Part shown: positions 1 through 9,476 of the stretch, piece after piece
Layout: each line of letters starts with the position of its first letter
How positions within the stretch are numbered: the stretch's first letter is position 1
From: Buttiauxella agrestis ATCC 33320
GTDB taxonomy: Bacteria; Pseudomonadota; Gammaproteobacteria; Enterobacterales; Enterobacteriaceae
Length of the DNA stretch: 64,000 nt
NCBI RefSeq assembly: GCF_000735355.1
Contig: NZ_JMPI01000020.1
Span: forward strand, 168,917-232,916
Direction of reading: 5' to 3'
Program-made: the position numbers and the translations under genes
The notes under the pieces: generated by a model
Seen by the model: only the letters and a program-made list of their open reading frames with translations
Told to the model about the DNA's origin: nothing
Database searches by the model: none

Positions 1-111
1 CAGGCTATCACCTAATATCAACAACGTGTCCGCATGCGCGGCGCGAAAGGCCATCAAAGCCAGAAACAGGAAGGGCAAATGCCAGCGGAAAACATTGTTG
101 AAGTTCATCAT
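1..111 (-). CDS. tesA: TesA, acyl-CoA thioesterase I / lysophospholipase (5' end only)
   Basis: Only the first 37 codons are inside the window; the gene runs off the left edge. The minus-strand reading begins MMNFNNVFRW, has a hydrophobic core and a signal-peptidase site near residues 26-27 (AHA before D), and reaches the GDSL nucleophile motif (residues 34-37) exactly at the edge. TesA is a periplasmic GDSL-family esterase that hydrolyses acyl-CoA thioesters and lysophospholipids. It is divergent from ybbA and the two coding starts overlap (79-111), an arrangement also seen in E. coli. The N-terminal match and synteny make the identification strong despite truncation. Confidence 0.88.
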   Translation of the reverse strand, partial: MMNFNNVFRWHLPFLFLALMAFRAAHADTLLILGDSL

Positions 112-765
112 CTTAGTAAGTCCGTAGGTCTGGGGGAGCATCAGCTTTCCATCCTTACCGGAGTTGAGCTGGTTGTCAAACCGGCGCAGACCATTGCCTT
201 AATTGGTGAGTCAGGTTCCGGGAAGTCTACACTACTGGCGATTCTCGCCGGGCTTGATGATGGCAGCGAAGGGGAAGTTCACCTGTGTGGCCAGCCGTTA
301 CACAGCATGGATGAAGAAGCACGCGCGGCGCTGCGGGCGAAAAACGTCGGCTTTGTCTTCCAGTCATTCATGTTAGTGCCGACCCTCAACGCGCTGGAAA
401 ACGTCGAACTCCCGGGGCTGCTACGCGGTGAAAAAGATTCTTCCAGCCGCGCGCAGGCGAAAGCATTGCTCGAACAACTTGGTCTTGGCAAACGTCTTGA
501 TCACCTTCCGGCACAGCTTTCCGGTGGCGAGCAACAGCGCGTGGCTTTGGCTCGCGCCTTTAACGGGCGGCCTGCGGTGTTGTTTGCCGATGAACCGACC
601 GGCAACCTTGACCGCCAGACCGGCGACAGAATTGCTGATCTCCTCTTTTCACTGAATCGAGATTTCGCCACCACGCTGATTCTGGTCACCCACGATGAAC
701 AACTTGCAGCCCGTTGCGACCGCCGTTTGCGCCTGCGCGAAGGTAAATTGTGGGAGGAGGCATGA
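79..765 (+). CDS. ybbA: YbbA, ABC transporter ATP-binding protein
   Basis: A 228-residue LolD/MacB-type ABC ATPase. Visible motifs are Walker A GESGSGKST (43-51), signature LSGGEQQR (147-154), Walker B ending in ADE (166-172) and the H-loop His205. The start at 79 (MPAENIVEV) matches the length of the E. coli protein and has AGGG just upstream; a longer reading from 34 lacks family support. The stop overlaps the ybbP start as ATGA, so the two are translationally coupled. The pair is thought to form an envelope mechanotransmission-type or export ABC system; the actual substrate is not established. Confidence 0.93.
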   Translation: MPAENIVEVHHLSKSVGLGEHQLSILTGVELVVKPAQTIALIGESGSGKSTLLAILAGLDDGSEGEVHLCGQPLHSMDEEARAALRAKNVGFVFQSFMLVPTLNALENVELPGLLRGEKDSSSRAQAKALLEQLGLGKRLDHLPAQLSGGEQQRVALARAFNGRPAVLFADEPTGNLDRQTGDRIADLLFSLNRDFATTLILVTHDEQLAARCDRRLRLREGKLWEEA

Positions 766-3176
766 TTGCCCGTTGGTTCTGGCGTGAATGGCGTTCGCCA
801 TCACTACTGATTGTCTGGCTGGCTTTAAGCCTCGCGGTGGCGTGTGTGCTGGCGCTGGGCAATATCAGCGACCGCATGGAGCAAGGGCTAAACCAGCAAA
901 GCCGTGACTTTATGGCGGGCGACCGCGCATTGCGTAGCGCACGTGAAGTGCCGCAAGAATGGCTGGAAAGGGCGCAAAAAGAGGGGCTGAAAGTTGGCAA
1001 GCAGCTGACTTTTGCGACCATGACGTTTGCCAAAGACACACCGCAACTGGCATCTGTTAAAGCCGTCGATGATGTTTATCCGATGTATGGCGAGCTGGAT
1101 ACCAATCCGCCTGGGCTGAAACCCGAGCCGGGAAGCGTGCTGCTGGCGCCGCGTCTGATGGCATTGCTCAATCTCAAAGTTGGTGATTCACTGGAGGTCG
1201 GCGACACCACTTTGCTTATTGCGGGCGAAGTGATTCAGGAGCCGGACTCGGGCTTTAATCCGTTCCAGATGGCACCGCGTTTAATGATGAACCTCGCGGA
1301 TGTGGAAAAAACCGGCGCGGTTCAGCCGGGAAGCCGCATCACCTGGCGCTATAAATTTGGTGGCACGCCGCAGCAACTCGATAAGTTTGAAAAGTTTGTT
1401 GTGCCGCTCCTGAAACCGGAACAGCGTTGGTACGGCATGGAGCAAGATGACGGAGCGCTGGGCAAATCCCTTGAGCGCTCACAACAATTCTTGCTGCTCT
1501 CCGCACTCCTGACGCTGCTGCTGGCGGTGGCTGCTGTCGCTGTGGCGATGAACCATTACTGCCGCAGCCGTTACGATTTAGTCGCTATCCTGAAAACGCT
1601 TGGGGCAGGGCGTGCGGCGCTGCGCAAGTTGATTATCGGCCAGTGGTTAATGGTTCTGGCGTTGGCGGCGATTGCCGGAGGCGCGGCTGGATTAGTGTTT
1701 GAAGCGGTGCTGATGCGCCTGCTTAAACCTGTTTTACCGGCGGCATTACCGCCAGCGAGCCTCTGGCCGTGGGTGTGGGCAATCGGTTCGATGGTGGTTA
1801 TTTCGTTGCTCGTAGGTTTGCGTCCTTATCGCCTGTTGCTGGCAACACAGCCGCTGCGGGTTTTGCGCCGGGATGCCGTGGCAAATGTCTGGCCGCTGAA
1901 AATCTACCTGCCGATTATCACTCTCGTGGTGGTGGCGTTACTGGCATTGCTGATGGGCGGCAGCACGCTTTTGTGGGCGGTGCTGGCGGGTACGGTCGTT
2001 CTGGCGGCGCTATGCGGTATTGTCGGTTGGGGCGTGCTGCGCCTGCTCAAAAAGCTGACGCTAAAAAATCTCGCGCTGCGCCTGGCTGTGAACCGATTGC
2101 TGCGCCAGCCGTGGGCGACACTCAGCCAACTGGCGGCGTTCTCACTGTCGTTTATGTTGCTGGCGTTACTGTTGGTGCTACGAGGCGATCTGCTCGATCG
2201 CTGGCAGCAACAACTGCCGCCGGAAAGCCCGAACTATTTCCTGCTCAACATCGCCACCGAGCAGGTGCAGCCGGTGAAAGAATTTTTGGCTGAACACCAG
2301 ATTATCCCCGAGTCGTTCTACCCGATTGTGCGCGTGCGCATGACGGCAATTAACGGTAAATCCACCGAAGGCAACCCTGACGAAGCGCTTAACCGCGAGC
2401 TAAACCTGACGTGGCAAAGCCAGAAGCCGACGCATAACCCAATTCTTGCGGGGAGTTGGCCGCCAAAAGCGGGCGAAGTTTCCATGGATGAAGGCGTGGC
2501 TAAACGCCTGAAGATCAAACTTGGCGATACCGTCACCTTTATGGGCGATACCCAGGATTTCTCCGCCAAAGTTTCCAGCCTGCGTAAAGTTGACTGGGAA
2601 AGCCTGCGGCCTAACTTCTACTTTATCTTCCCGCCGGGTGCGTTAGATAACCAGCCGCAAAGCTGGCTGACCAGCTTCCGTCTGGAGGGTAAAAATGGCG
2701 TGCTAACCCAGCTCAACCGTGAGTTCCCGACGCTCAGTTTGCTGGATATCGGGGCGATTCTGCGCCAGGTTGGGCAAGTGCTGGAACAGGTGAGTCGGGC
2801 GCTGGAAGTGATGGTGGTGCTGGTGACGGCTTGTGGCGTGCTGCTGTTGCTCGCGCAAGTGCAGGTGGGAATGCGCCAGCGGCATCAGGAACTGGTGGTT
2901 TATCGCACGTTAGGGGCGGGGAAACGCCTGCTGCGCACCACGTTATGGTGTGAATTTGCGGTATTAGGACTGGTTTCCGGGCTGGTGGCCGCCATTGGCG
3001 CTGAAACCGCGCTCGGCCTGCTGCAAACCCGCGTGTTTGATTTCCCATGGGAACCGGACTGGCGGTTGTGGGTCATTCTGCCTCTGACCGGTGCGCTGTT
3101 ACTTTCGGTGTGTGGCGGCTGGCTGGGCGTGCGATTGCTAAAAGGCAAAGCGTTATTCCGCCAGTTTGTTGCCTGA
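762..3176 (+). CDS. ybbP: YbbP, FtsX/MacB-like ABC transporter permease
   Basis: An 804-residue inner-membrane permease with an N-terminal membrane helix, a large periplasmic region, and two FtsX-type permease blocks (roughly residues 240-480 and 680-800), giving about ten membrane segments. It partners the ATPase YbbA, whose stop codon it overlaps by ATGA. The start at 762 is preceded by GGGAGGAGG, a strong ribosome site. Length and sequence match E. coli YbbP closely. In E. coli K-12 an rhs element follows this gene; here the 3' end instead overlaps the convergent allS by 24 bp. Confidence 0.93.
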   Translation: MIARWFWREWRSPSLLIVWLALSLAVACVLALGNISDRMEQGLNQQSRDFMAGDRALRSAREVPQEWLERAQKEGLKVGKQLTFATMTFAKDTPQLASVKAVDDVYPMYGELDTNPPGLKPEPGSVLLAPRLMALLNLKVGDSLEVGDTTLLIAGEVIQEPDSGFNPFQMAPRLMMNLADVEKTGAVQPGSRITWRYKFGGTPQQLDKFEKFVVPLLKPEQRWYGMEQDDGALGKSLERSQQFLLLSALLTLLLAVAAVAVAMNHYCRSRYDLVAILKTLGAGRAALRKLIIGQWLMVLALAAIAGGAAGLVFEAVLMRLLKPVLPAALPPASLWPWVWAIGSMVVISLLVGLRPYRLLLATQPLRVLRRDAVANVWPLKIYLPIITLVVVALLALLMGGSTLLWAVLAGTVVLAALCGIVGWGVLRLLKKLTLKNLALRLAVNRLLRQPWATLSQLAAFSLSFMLLALLLVLRGDLLDRWQQQLPPESPNYFLLNIATEQVQPVKEFLAEHQIIPESFYPIVRVRMTAINGKSTEGNPDEALNRELNLTWQSQKPTHNPILAGSWPPKAGEVSMDEGVAKRLKIKLGDTVTFMGDTQDFSAKVSSLRKVDWESLRPNFYFIFPPGALDNQPQSWLTSFRLEGKNGVLTQLNREFPTLSLLDIGAILRQVGQVLEQVSRALEVMVVLVTACGVLLLLAQVQVGMRQRHQELVVYRTLGAGKRLLRTTLWCEFAVLGLVSGLVAAIGAETALGLLQTRVFDFPWEPDWRLWVILPLTGALLLSVCGGWLGVRLLKGKALFRQFVA

Positions 3177-4088
3177 GTTTAATGGCGTTAAAAAGCCCTG
3201 AATGGTGCTGGCGTTTTCCTCAAACAAACGGACAATTTCCAGCGCCGCTTTCCCGGCCTGCGCATGATGCCAGGCCAGGCCGAGCGGGGAAGGCTGGCGC
3301 ATCGCCGGAATGGTGCGCGTCACCAGTTCGCCGCTATCCAGATAGCGCTGGCACAATTTTCTGGGCAAAAATCCAATTCCCACACCCGCCACGTGCGCGG
3401 CAATTTTAGTGCTCAAATCTGAAACCTGAATCTCTTTTTGCCCGGTCAGTCGCCATGCCACGCGTTTGGTGATGTGACGGGCACTGTCTTCAATATTAAT
3501 CGCCGGATACTGGCGCAGTTTAGCCTCGTTTAACGGCCCTGTTTCGTGAGCTAACGGATGGTGTGCCGCCAGCACAAACACCCAGTCGATCTCCCCAAGC
3601 GGCAGCAGGCTGATGGTTTCGGACAGCGTTTCAGTTCCCGACACGCCGATCGCCAGCGAAAAATCTCCATGCAATAACGCATCCCAGACACCCATATAAA
3701 TCTGGCGTGAAAGGGTGAATTGCGTCAGCGGAAAACGCGCTACTAAATGTGCAAGCAGAGTAGCAATCGCCGCAGGTTCATACAGTAAGTTATTGATAAC
3801 AATATTGACCTGACGTTCTACGCCATCATTGATTTGCTTAAGCTCACCGGGCATGGCATCGAGCCACGCCAGCCACTCTTTCGAACGCTCCAGCAAGTGA
3901 ATGCCCGCCGTGGTCAGCAGAACGCTGCGCGTCGTTCGCTGAAACAACGGCACACCCGTACTTTCTTCAAGCAACTTAATGCGATAGCTGATCGTCGCCG
4001 TGGTTTTGTGTAAACGCTCAGCCGCTTTAGAGAAGCTGGCGGTTTCGGCCACGGTGAGAAAGGTGCGGATGGTTTCCTGGTCAAGCAT
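3153..4088 (-). CDS. allS: AllS, LysR-type activator of the allantoin regulon
   Basis: A 311-residue LysR-family regulator with an N-terminal winged helix (about residues 1-60; [18 protein letters not shown] then [14 protein letters not shown]) and a periplasmic-binding-like effector domain. In E. coli AllS activates the allDCE operon under anaerobic growth on allantoin. The start at 4088 ([10 protein letters not shown]) aligns with the E. coli start; an in-frame ATG 21 bp upstream is less likely. It is divergent from allA across a promoter region containing an AllR-type palindrome, and overlaps the 3' end of ybbP by 24 bp. Confidence 0.93.
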   Translation of the reverse strand: MLDQETIRTFLTVAETASFSKAAERLHKTTATISYRIKLLEESTGVPLFQRTTRSVLLTTAGIHLLERSKEWLAWLDAMPGELKQINDGVERQVNIVINNLLYEPAAIATLLAHLVARFPLTQFTLSRQIYMGVWDALLHGDFSLAIGVSGTETLSETISLLPLGEIDWVFVLAAHHPLAHETGPLNEAKLRQYPAINIEDSARHITKRVAWRLTGQKEIQVSDLSTKIAAHVAGVGIGFLPRKLCQRYLDSGELVTRTIPAMRQPSPLGLAWHHAQAGKAALEIVRLFEENASTIQGFLTPLNSGNKLAE

Positions 4089-4167
4089 TATCAGACCTTT
4101 ATATATCAATGATTTTTAATGATATTTGCATATTGACCTTAAAAATGATGTGGTGTAAATCTCATTG

Positions 4168-4184
4168 TTGGAAAAATATTCCAA
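4168..4184. promoter_or_regulatory. AllR operator in the allS-allA intergenic region
   Basis: A 17-bp palindrome, TTGGAA-AAATA-TTCCAA, sits 80 bp from allS and 101 bp from allA. The same half-sites recur upstream of gcl at 5765-5781, the two places where AllR is known to act in E. coli. Seen directly: the perfect 6-bp arms with a 5-bp spacer. Inferred: binding by the AllR protein encoded at 4894-5712. Confidence 0.8.
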
Positions 4185-4285
4185 TTTAATATTGCATCAA
4201 GCGAGGTTAGGTTTTAGATTGCTGTCAGCGGTGCCATTTTGATCAACATAAATGGCAAAAGGATCAACAGGAGCAGGAACACGGA

Positions 4286-4768
4286 ATGAAACTCAAGTTG
4301 TTACCTCTGACTCAAGAGGCTTTTTCGCCTTATGGCGACGTTATCGGAACCGAAGGAAAGGAATTTTTCCATATCAATAACGGGCAAACCGAGCGCTATC
4401 ACGATTTGGCGTTGGTTGAGATCCTCCATCAGGATCGTGCCCTCGTCAGCATCAACCGCGCCCAGCCGCTGGAAATGCCAATAACCGTCACGCAGCTCGA
4501 ACGCCATCCACTTGGCTCGCAGGCGTTTATTCCCCTTAACGGCGAGCGTTTTATCGTGGTGGTAGCACTGGGAGATGAGCAGCCAGATCCTGAAACTATG
4601 CTCGGATTTATCACCGATGGCCGTCAGGGTGTGAACTATCATCGTAACGTCTGGCATCACCCGTTGTTTGCATGGCAAAAAGTGACGGATTTTTTAACGG
4701 TGGATCGCGGCGGTAGCGATAATTGCGATTTAGTGAATGTTGCGCCAAAAGAACTGGTATTGAGCTGA
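4286..4768 (+). CDS. allA: AllA, ureidoglycolate lyase
   Basis: A 160-residue cupin-fold enzyme that splits (S)-ureidoglycolate into glyoxylate and urea. It feeds the glyoxylate route encoded just downstream (gcl, hyi, glxR). Length equals that of the E. coli enzyme, and the C-terminal block with [13 protein letters not shown] is typical of the family. The start is preceded by GGAGCAGGAACACGGA, giving a good ribosome site. It is the first gene rightward from the AllR-box promoter, so allantoin/glyoxylate induction through AllR is likely. A weak hairpin follows the stop. Confidence 0.93.
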   Translation: MKLKLLPLTQEAFSPYGDVIGTEGKEFFHINNGQTERYHDLALVEILHQDRALVSINRAQPLEMPITVTQLERHPLGSQAFIPLNGERFIVVVALGDEQPDPETMLGFITDGRQGVNYHRNVWHHPLFAWQKVTDFLTVDRGGSDNCDLVNVAPKELVLS

Positions 4769-4769
4769 T

Positions 4770-4794
4770 TTTATCCCGTTTTATTTAGGATAAA
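4770..4794 (+). terminator. Weak hairpin after allA
   Basis: TTTATCC and GGATAAA form a 7-bp stem just after the allA stop. There is no U-tract, so this is at best a weak terminator or a 3'-end stabiliser before allR. Confidence 0.35.
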
Positions 4795-4893
4795 TCCCGT
4801 GACGCTTCAAAGTATCTTTCATAAGATGGCGCGTTAAATTCATTGACGTAGCACGCTTCCCGTAAAGTTTCTGGGGTGGGAGATAATAGAAGA

Positions 4894-5712
4894 ATGACTG
4901 AATTAAGACGTCGCGGACGACCAAGCCAACCGGAGTCCGGCTCGCAGAAAGGCGCGCAGGCACTGGAACGCGGCATCGCCATTTTGCAGTATCTGGCGCA
5001 GGCGGGTGGCAGCTCTTCGGTTACTGATATTGCCGAAAACCTCGAATTGCCTCTATCCACCACTTTTCGCTTACTTAAAGTGCTGGAGAATGCCGATTTT
5101 ATCTATCAGGACAGCCAGTTAGGCTGGTGGCATATCGGTCTTGGCGTGTTTAACGTCGGTTCGGCCTATATCCACAACCGGGATGTGTTATCCGTTGCGG
5201 CACCTTTCATGCGCCGCCTGATGGTGCATTCAGGGGAGACGGTCAACGTTGCGATTCGTAACGGTGGCGAAGCGGTGCTGATTGGCCAACTCGAATGCCA
5301 GTCAATGGTGCGCATGTGTGCGCCACTGGGTAGCCGCCTGCCGCTTCATGCGTCCGGTGCGGGTAAAGCATTACTCTATCCACTGATGGAAGATGAGCTG
5401 ATGGACCTGATAGTGAAAACCGGGCTTAAGAGTTTTACGCCGGGAACGCTTGCAGACCTGCATCAGCTGAAGAAGGATTTGCAGCTTTCCAGTGAACGTG
5501 GTTATGTCGTTGATAAAGAAGAGCATGTTCTGGGGCTAAATTGCATAGCCTCACCGATATACGACAGTACCGGCAACGTAGTCGCGGCCATTTCCATCTC
5601 TGGCCCAAGCTCCAGATTAACGCCGGAAAGATTTTTAAACCTGGGCGAATTAGTTCGCGATACGGCAACTGATATTAGTGCGGCGCTGGGTCTGAATACT
5701 CCGGCACGCTAG
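4894..5712 (+). CDS. allR: AllR, IclR-family repressor of the allantoin/glyoxylate genes
   Basis: A 272-residue IclR-type regulator. It has an N-terminal winged helix (about residues 20-85, with [12 protein letters not shown] and [13 protein letters not shown]) and a GAF-like effector domain (about 95-265) containing [13 protein letters not shown] and the Cys/Ser effector-pocket region. In E. coli it represses gcl and allA-allS and is released by glyoxylate. The start at 4894 ([10 protein letters not shown]) matches E. coli; a reading from 4876 is possible but unsupported. A good terminator follows (5722-5750). Confidence 0.94.
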   Translation: MTELRRRGRPSQPESGSQKGAQALERGIAILQYLAQAGGSSSVTDIAENLELPLSTTFRLLKVLENADFIYQDSQLGWWHIGLGVFNVGSAYIHNRDVLSVAAPFMRRLMVHSGETVNVAIRNGGEAVLIGQLECQSMVRMCAPLGSRLPLHASGAGKALLYPLMEDELMDLIVKTGLKSFTPGTLADLHQLKKDLQLSSERGYVVDKEEHVLGLNCIASPIYDSTGNVVAAISISGPSSRLTPERFLNLGELVRDTATDISAALGLNTPAR

Positions 5713-5721
5713 AAACAAAAT

Positions 5722-5750
5722 TCCCGTCAGTCTGTGTGCGGGATTTTTTT
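5722..5750 (+). terminator. Rho-independent terminator of allR
   Basis: TCCCG (5722-5726) pairs with CGGGA (5739-5743) and is followed by seven T residues (5744-5750). It lies between allR and the gcl promoter/operator. Confidence 0.7.
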
Positions 5751-5764
5751 GAACTCACTTCAAG

Positions 5765-5781
5765 TTGGAAAAAGTTTCCAA
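5765..5781. promoter_or_regulatory. AllR operator of gcl
   Basis: TTGGAA-AAAGT-TTCCAA, a 17-bp palindrome 27 bp before the gcl start, with the same half-sites as the allA/allS operator at 4168-4184. The position, near or downstream of the expected transcription start, fits repression of the gcl operon. Confidence 0.82.
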
Positions 5782-5808
5782 CAATGAAATCAAAAAAGGA
5801 AAAGTACC

Positions 5809-7590
5809 ATGGCCCGAATGAAAGCCGTCGATGCGGCAATGTATGTCCTGGAAAAAGAAGGTGTGAATACCGCATTTGGCGTACCCGGTGCGGCGATTAA
5901 CCCATTCTATTCGGCAATGCGTCAGCATGGCGGCATTCGCCATGTCCTTGCTCGCCATGTTGAAGGGGCATCCCATATGGCGGAAGGGTATACCCGCGCT
6001 AAAGCCGGTAACATTGGCGTGTGCCTTGGTACTTCAGGCCCGGCGGGTACGGATATGATTACCGCACTTTATTCCGCTTCTGCTGACTCTATTCCAATTC
6101 TTTGCATCACCGGCCAGGCTCCGCGTGCACGTTTGCACAAAGAGGATTTCCAGGCGGTGGATATCGAATCTATCGCCAAGCCTGTCACCAAAATGGCCGT
6201 GACGGTTCTGGAACCTGCGCTGGTGCCACGTGTATTGCAACAGGCGTTCCACTTAATGCGCTCTGGTCGTCCAGGCCCTGTGCTGGTGGACTTACCGTTT
6301 GACGTGCAGGTTGCGGAAATCGAATTCGATCCAGATTCCTATGAGCCGCTGCCAGTTTACAAACCTGAAGCTTCGCGCAAGCAAATCGTCAAAGCACTTG
6401 AGATGCTGATGCAGGCCGAACGCCCGGTTATCGTTTCTGGTGGTGGCGTTATCAATGCGGATGCGGCGGCATTGTTGCAACGGTTTGCGGAGATTACCCA
6501 GGTTCCGGTCATTCCTACGCTGATGGGCTGGGGCACGATTCCGGACGATCACGAACTGATGGCGGGCATGGTTGGGCTGCAAACTGCGCACCGTTATGGC
6601 AACGCCACTCTGCTGGCTTCTGACCTGGTGTTTGGTATCGGCAACCGCTTTGCGAACCGTCACACCGGCTCGGTTGAGAAATACACTGCCGGTCGCAAAA
6701 TCGTGCATATCGACATTGAGCCAACGCAAATTGGCCGCGTGTTATGCCCGGATCTCGGCATTGTTTCTGACGCAAAAGCGGCTCTCACCTTGTTGGTCGA
6801 CGTCGCAGAAGAGCTGAAAAAAGCAGGGCGCTTACCGGATCGCAAAGCATGGATTGCCGATTGCCAGCAGCGCAAACGTACCCTGCTGCGCAAGACTCAC
6901 TTCGACAATGTGCCGGTCAAACCGCAGCGCGTTTATGAAGAGATGAACAAAGCATTTGGCCGCGAGGCGTGCTACGTCACCACCATCGGCCTGTCGCAAA
7001 TTGCCGCGGCGCAGATGCTGCATGTTTTCCACGATCGCCACTGGATTAATGCCGGGCAGGCAGGTCCGCTGGGTTGGACAATTCCGGCCGCGCTCGGTGT
7101 TTGTGTCGCCGATCCAAAACGTAGTGTCGTTGCACTTTCCGGCGATTATGACTTCCAGTTCTTAATTGAAGAGTTGGCTGTCGGCGCGCAATTCAATATT
7201 CCGTATATCCATGTTGTGGTGAATAACGCCTATTTAGGTCTTATTCGCCAGTCACAGCGCGCCTTCGATATGGATTATTGCGTCCAGTTAGCCTTCGAAA
7301 ATATTAACTCTGAAGAAGTTAATGGATACGGTGTTGACCACGTCAAAGTCGCTGAAGGTTTAGGTTGTAAAGCGATTCGCGTATTTAAACCGGAAGATAT
7401 TGCTCCGGCATTTGAGCAGGCAAAAGAGTTAATGGCGAAATACAGCGTGCCAGTTGTGGTGGAAGTTATTCTTGAGCGCGTCACCAATATTTCAATGGGA
7501 AGCGAGTTGGATAACGTTAATGAATTTGAAGCCACTGCTGAAAGTGCCGCGGACGCACCGACTGAAACCTGCTTTATGAAATATGAATAA
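5809..7590 (+). CDS. gcl: Gcl, glyoxylate carboligase
   Basis: A 593-residue thiamine-diphosphate enzyme that condenses two glyoxylates to tartronate semialdehyde with loss of CO2. It has the N-terminal Pyr domain, a central FAD/transhydrogenase-like domain (about 190-320) and a C-terminal PP domain with GDYDFQF...NN around residues 444-475. Residue 51 is Val in ARHVEG, the known Gcl peculiarity replacing the glutamate that is otherwise conserved in ThDP enzymes. It heads the gcl-hyi-glxR run (11 bp to hyi) and is preceded by an AllR box. Full length relative to E. coli. Confidence 0.97.
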   Translation: MARMKAVDAAMYVLEKEGVNTAFGVPGAAINPFYSAMRQHGGIRHVLARHVEGASHMAEGYTRAKAGNIGVCLGTSGPAGTDMITALYSASADSIPILCITGQAPRARLHKEDFQAVDIESIAKPVTKMAVTVLEPALVPRVLQQAFHLMRSGRPGPVLVDLPFDVQVAEIEFDPDSYEPLPVYKPEASRKQIVKALEMLMQAERPVIVSGGGVINADAAALLQRFAEITQVPVIPTLMGWGTIPDDHELMAGMVGLQTAHRYGNATLLASDLVFGIGNRFANRHTGSVEKYTAGRKIVHIDIEPTQIGRVLCPDLGIVSDAKAALTLLVDVAEELKKAGRLPDRKAWIADCQQRKRTLLRKTHFDNVPVKPQRVYEEMNKAFGREACYVTTIGLSQIAAAQMLHVFHDRHWINAGQAGPLGWTIPAALGVCVADPKRSVVALSGDYDFQFLIEELAVGAQFNIPYIHVVVNNAYLGLIRQSQRAFDMDYCVQLAFENINSEEVNGYGVDHVKVAEGLGCKAIRVFKPEDIAPAFEQAKELMAKYSVPVVVEVILERVTNISMGSELDNVNEFEATAESAADAPTETCFMKYE

Positions 7591-7601
7591 CGGAGAATAT
7601 C

Positions 7602-8378
7602 ATGCTACGTTTTTCGGCTAATTTATCGATGCTGTTTCTGGAATATGATTTTCTTGACCGTTTTGAACGCGCCGCAGCGGCAGGGTTTAAAGCCGTAGAA
7701 TTTATGTTCCCGTATGGATACAGCGTTGCGGTGTTGCAGGAAAAGTTAAAATCTAACGGACTTGAGCACACGCTACATAACTTACCGGCGGGTGACTGGG
7801 ATAAAGGAGAGCGTGGTATTGCTTGTATTCCGGGGCGTGAAGCTGAGTTTCGCAGTGGTGTACAAGCTGCAATCTTGTATGCCAAAGCGCTGGGCAACAG
7901 CAAAATCAATTGCCTGGTCGGGAAAACGCCAGCAGGGGTAAGTGCTGAAAAAGTCCGCGAGACTCTGGTTGAAAATCTGCGTTACGCCGGAAGTGAACTG
8001 GCAAAAGAAGGCATTCTGTTAGTGATTGAACCGCTCAATCATTTCGATATGCCAGGTTTTTACCTCACCGGAACCCAGCAGGCTATCGACCTGATTGATG
8101 AAATTGGTTGCGATAACATACGCGTGCAATATGACATTTATCATATGCAACGTATGGAAGGGGAGTTAGCCAATACGCTAACGGGGAAATCAGCAAAAAT
8201 TGGCCATATACAATTAGCAGATAATCCTGGGCGTGGTGAGCCAGGAACCGGTGAAATTAATTATGATTATCTTTTTTCGCTAATTAATAAATTAGAATAT
8301 GACGGTTGGGTGGGTTGTGAATATAAACCGAAAACCACCACCGAAGAAGGGATGTCCTGGATTAATCTGTACCGTTAG
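7602..8378 (+). CDS. hyi: Hyi, hydroxypyruvate isomerase
   Basis: A 258-residue xylose-isomerase-like TIM barrel that interconverts hydroxypyruvate and tartronate semialdehyde, the product of Gcl. The Glu/Asp/His/Glu metal and acid-base positions are recognisable in LLVIEPLNHFDMPG, VQYDIYHMQ and VGCEYKP near the C-terminus. Same length as the E. coli enzyme. It starts 11 bp after gcl with GGAG, so it is in the same operon. An unusual nested inverted repeat follows before glxR. Confidence 0.95.
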   Translation: MLRFSANLSMLFLEYDFLDRFERAAAAGFKAVEFMFPYGYSVAVLQEKLKSNGLEHTLHNLPAGDWDKGERGIACIPGREAEFRSGVQAAILYAKALGNSKINCLVGKTPAGVSAEKVRETLVENLRYAGSELAKEGILLVIEPLNHFDMPGFYLTGTQQAIDLIDEIGCDNIRVQYDIYHMQRMEGELANTLTGKSAKIGHIQLADNPGRGEPGTGEINYDYLFSLINKLEYDGWVGCEYKPKTTTEEGMSWINLYR

Positions 8379-8393
8379 TCCTAATTAAATAAA

Positions 8394-8442
8394 CAGGCAA
8401 TAAGAATATGACCACTTTTGTGGCAGGGAAACTTATTGCCTG
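8394..8442. other. Nested inverted repeat between hyi and glxR
   Basis: CAGGCAATAAG (8394-8404) and CTTATTGCCTG (8432-8442) are perfect 11-bp complements. They enclose an inner hairpin of CCAC/GTGG around a TTTT loop. There is no U-tract, so it is unlikely to be a simple terminator; an mRNA processing or stability element between two co-transcribed genes fits better. Confidence 0.6.
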
Positions 8443-8466
8443 AAATAACCTGAAAGGAATGAAACA

Positions 8467-9345
8467 ATGAATCTTGGTTTTATTGGTCTGGGTATTATGG
8501 GCACGCCGATGGCACAGCGCCTGGCGCAAGTGGGGCATAAGCTTCGCGTTTGCACTATTGGCCCCGTTTCAGACAAACTCTATTCATTAGGGGCTGAAAA
8601 CTGCGAAACGGCGCGCAACGTAACAGAAAAATCAGACATCATTTTTATCATGGTGCCAGATACACCGCAGGTCGAAGAGGTGCTGTTTGGGCCTGAAGGT
8701 TGTGCCCAGGCTTCACTGAAGGGCAAAACCATTGTTGATATGAGTTCAATTTCGCCTATCGAAACCAAACGCTTTGCTCAAAAGGTGATTGAACGCGGTG
8801 GCGAATACCTTGATGCACCGGTTTCTGGCGGCGAGGTGGGAGCTAAAGAAGGCACGCTTTCCATCATGGTGGGTGGCAAGCCAGAAGTGTTTGAACGTGT
8901 GCAGCCGTTGTTCGAAGTGATGGGCAAAAACATTACGTTGGTGGGTGGGAATGGCGACGGTCAAACCTGCAAAGTGGCAAACCAGATTATCGTGGCGTTA
9001 AATATTGAAGCGGTTTCTGAAGCCTTACTGTTTGCCTCTAAAGCCGGAGCTGACCCTGCACGCGTTCGCCAGGCATTAATGGGTGGATTTGCGTCTTCAC
9101 GTATTCTCGAAGTTCACGGCGAGCGCATGATCAAACGGACGTTTGCGCCTGGTTTTAAAATTGCACTACACCAGAAAGATTTAAATCTGGCGCTACAAAG
9201 TGCCAAAGCCCTGGCGATTACATTGCCAAATACAGCCACCTGCCAGGAATTATTTAATACCTGTGCGGCGAATGGCGGTAGCCAGCTAGACCATTCTGCA
9301 TTAATTGAGTCGTTGGAATTAATGGCGAATCACAAAATTTCCTGA
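8467..9345 (+). CDS. glxR: GlxR, tartronate semialdehyde reductase
   Basis: A 292-residue beta-hydroxyacid dehydrogenase that reduces tartronate semialdehyde to D-glycerate with NAD(P)H. It has the Rossmann start GFIGLGIMG (4-12), the substrate motif DAPVSGGEVGAKEG (116-129) and the catalytic Lys169 in GQTCKVANQ. It continues the Gcl pathway towards the glycerate kinase GlxK. The start has AAGGAATGAAACA upstream. E. coli carries a small gene, ybbV, after glxR; here there is only a hairpin (9360-9385). Confidence 0.95.
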   Translation: MNLGFIGLGIMGTPMAQRLAQVGHKLRVCTIGPVSDKLYSLGAENCETARNVTEKSDIIFIMVPDTPQVEEVLFGPEGCAQASLKGKTIVDMSSISPIETKRFAQKVIERGGEYLDAPVSGGEVGAKEGTLSIMVGGKPEVFERVQPLFEVMGKNITLVGGNGDGQTCKVANQIIVALNIEAVSEALLFASKAGADPARVRQALMGGFASSRILEVHGERMIKRTFAPGFKIALHQKDLNLALQSAKALAITLPNTATCQELFNTCAANGGSQLDHSALIESLELMANHKIS

Positions 9346-9359
9346 TTGTTGAAATATAA

Positions 9360-9385
9360 GCACTGCGCACAAAGAGGCGCAGTGC
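9360..9385 (+). terminator. Hairpin after glxR
   Basis: GCACTGCGC (9360-9368) and GCGCAGTGC (9377-9385) form a perfect 9-bp stem with an 8-nt loop, 14 bp after the glxR stop. A T-rich stretch begins about 13 nt later, so termination is probably partial, separating the gcl operon from allP. Confidence 0.55.
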
Positions 9386-9476
9386 CAATAGAGTTAACTT
9401 TTTTCTTTTTGTTTTATATGTGTTTCCGAAAAGCTAAGCCCATAGCGTTTTTATTACGTGATTAGTAGAGGGATAT

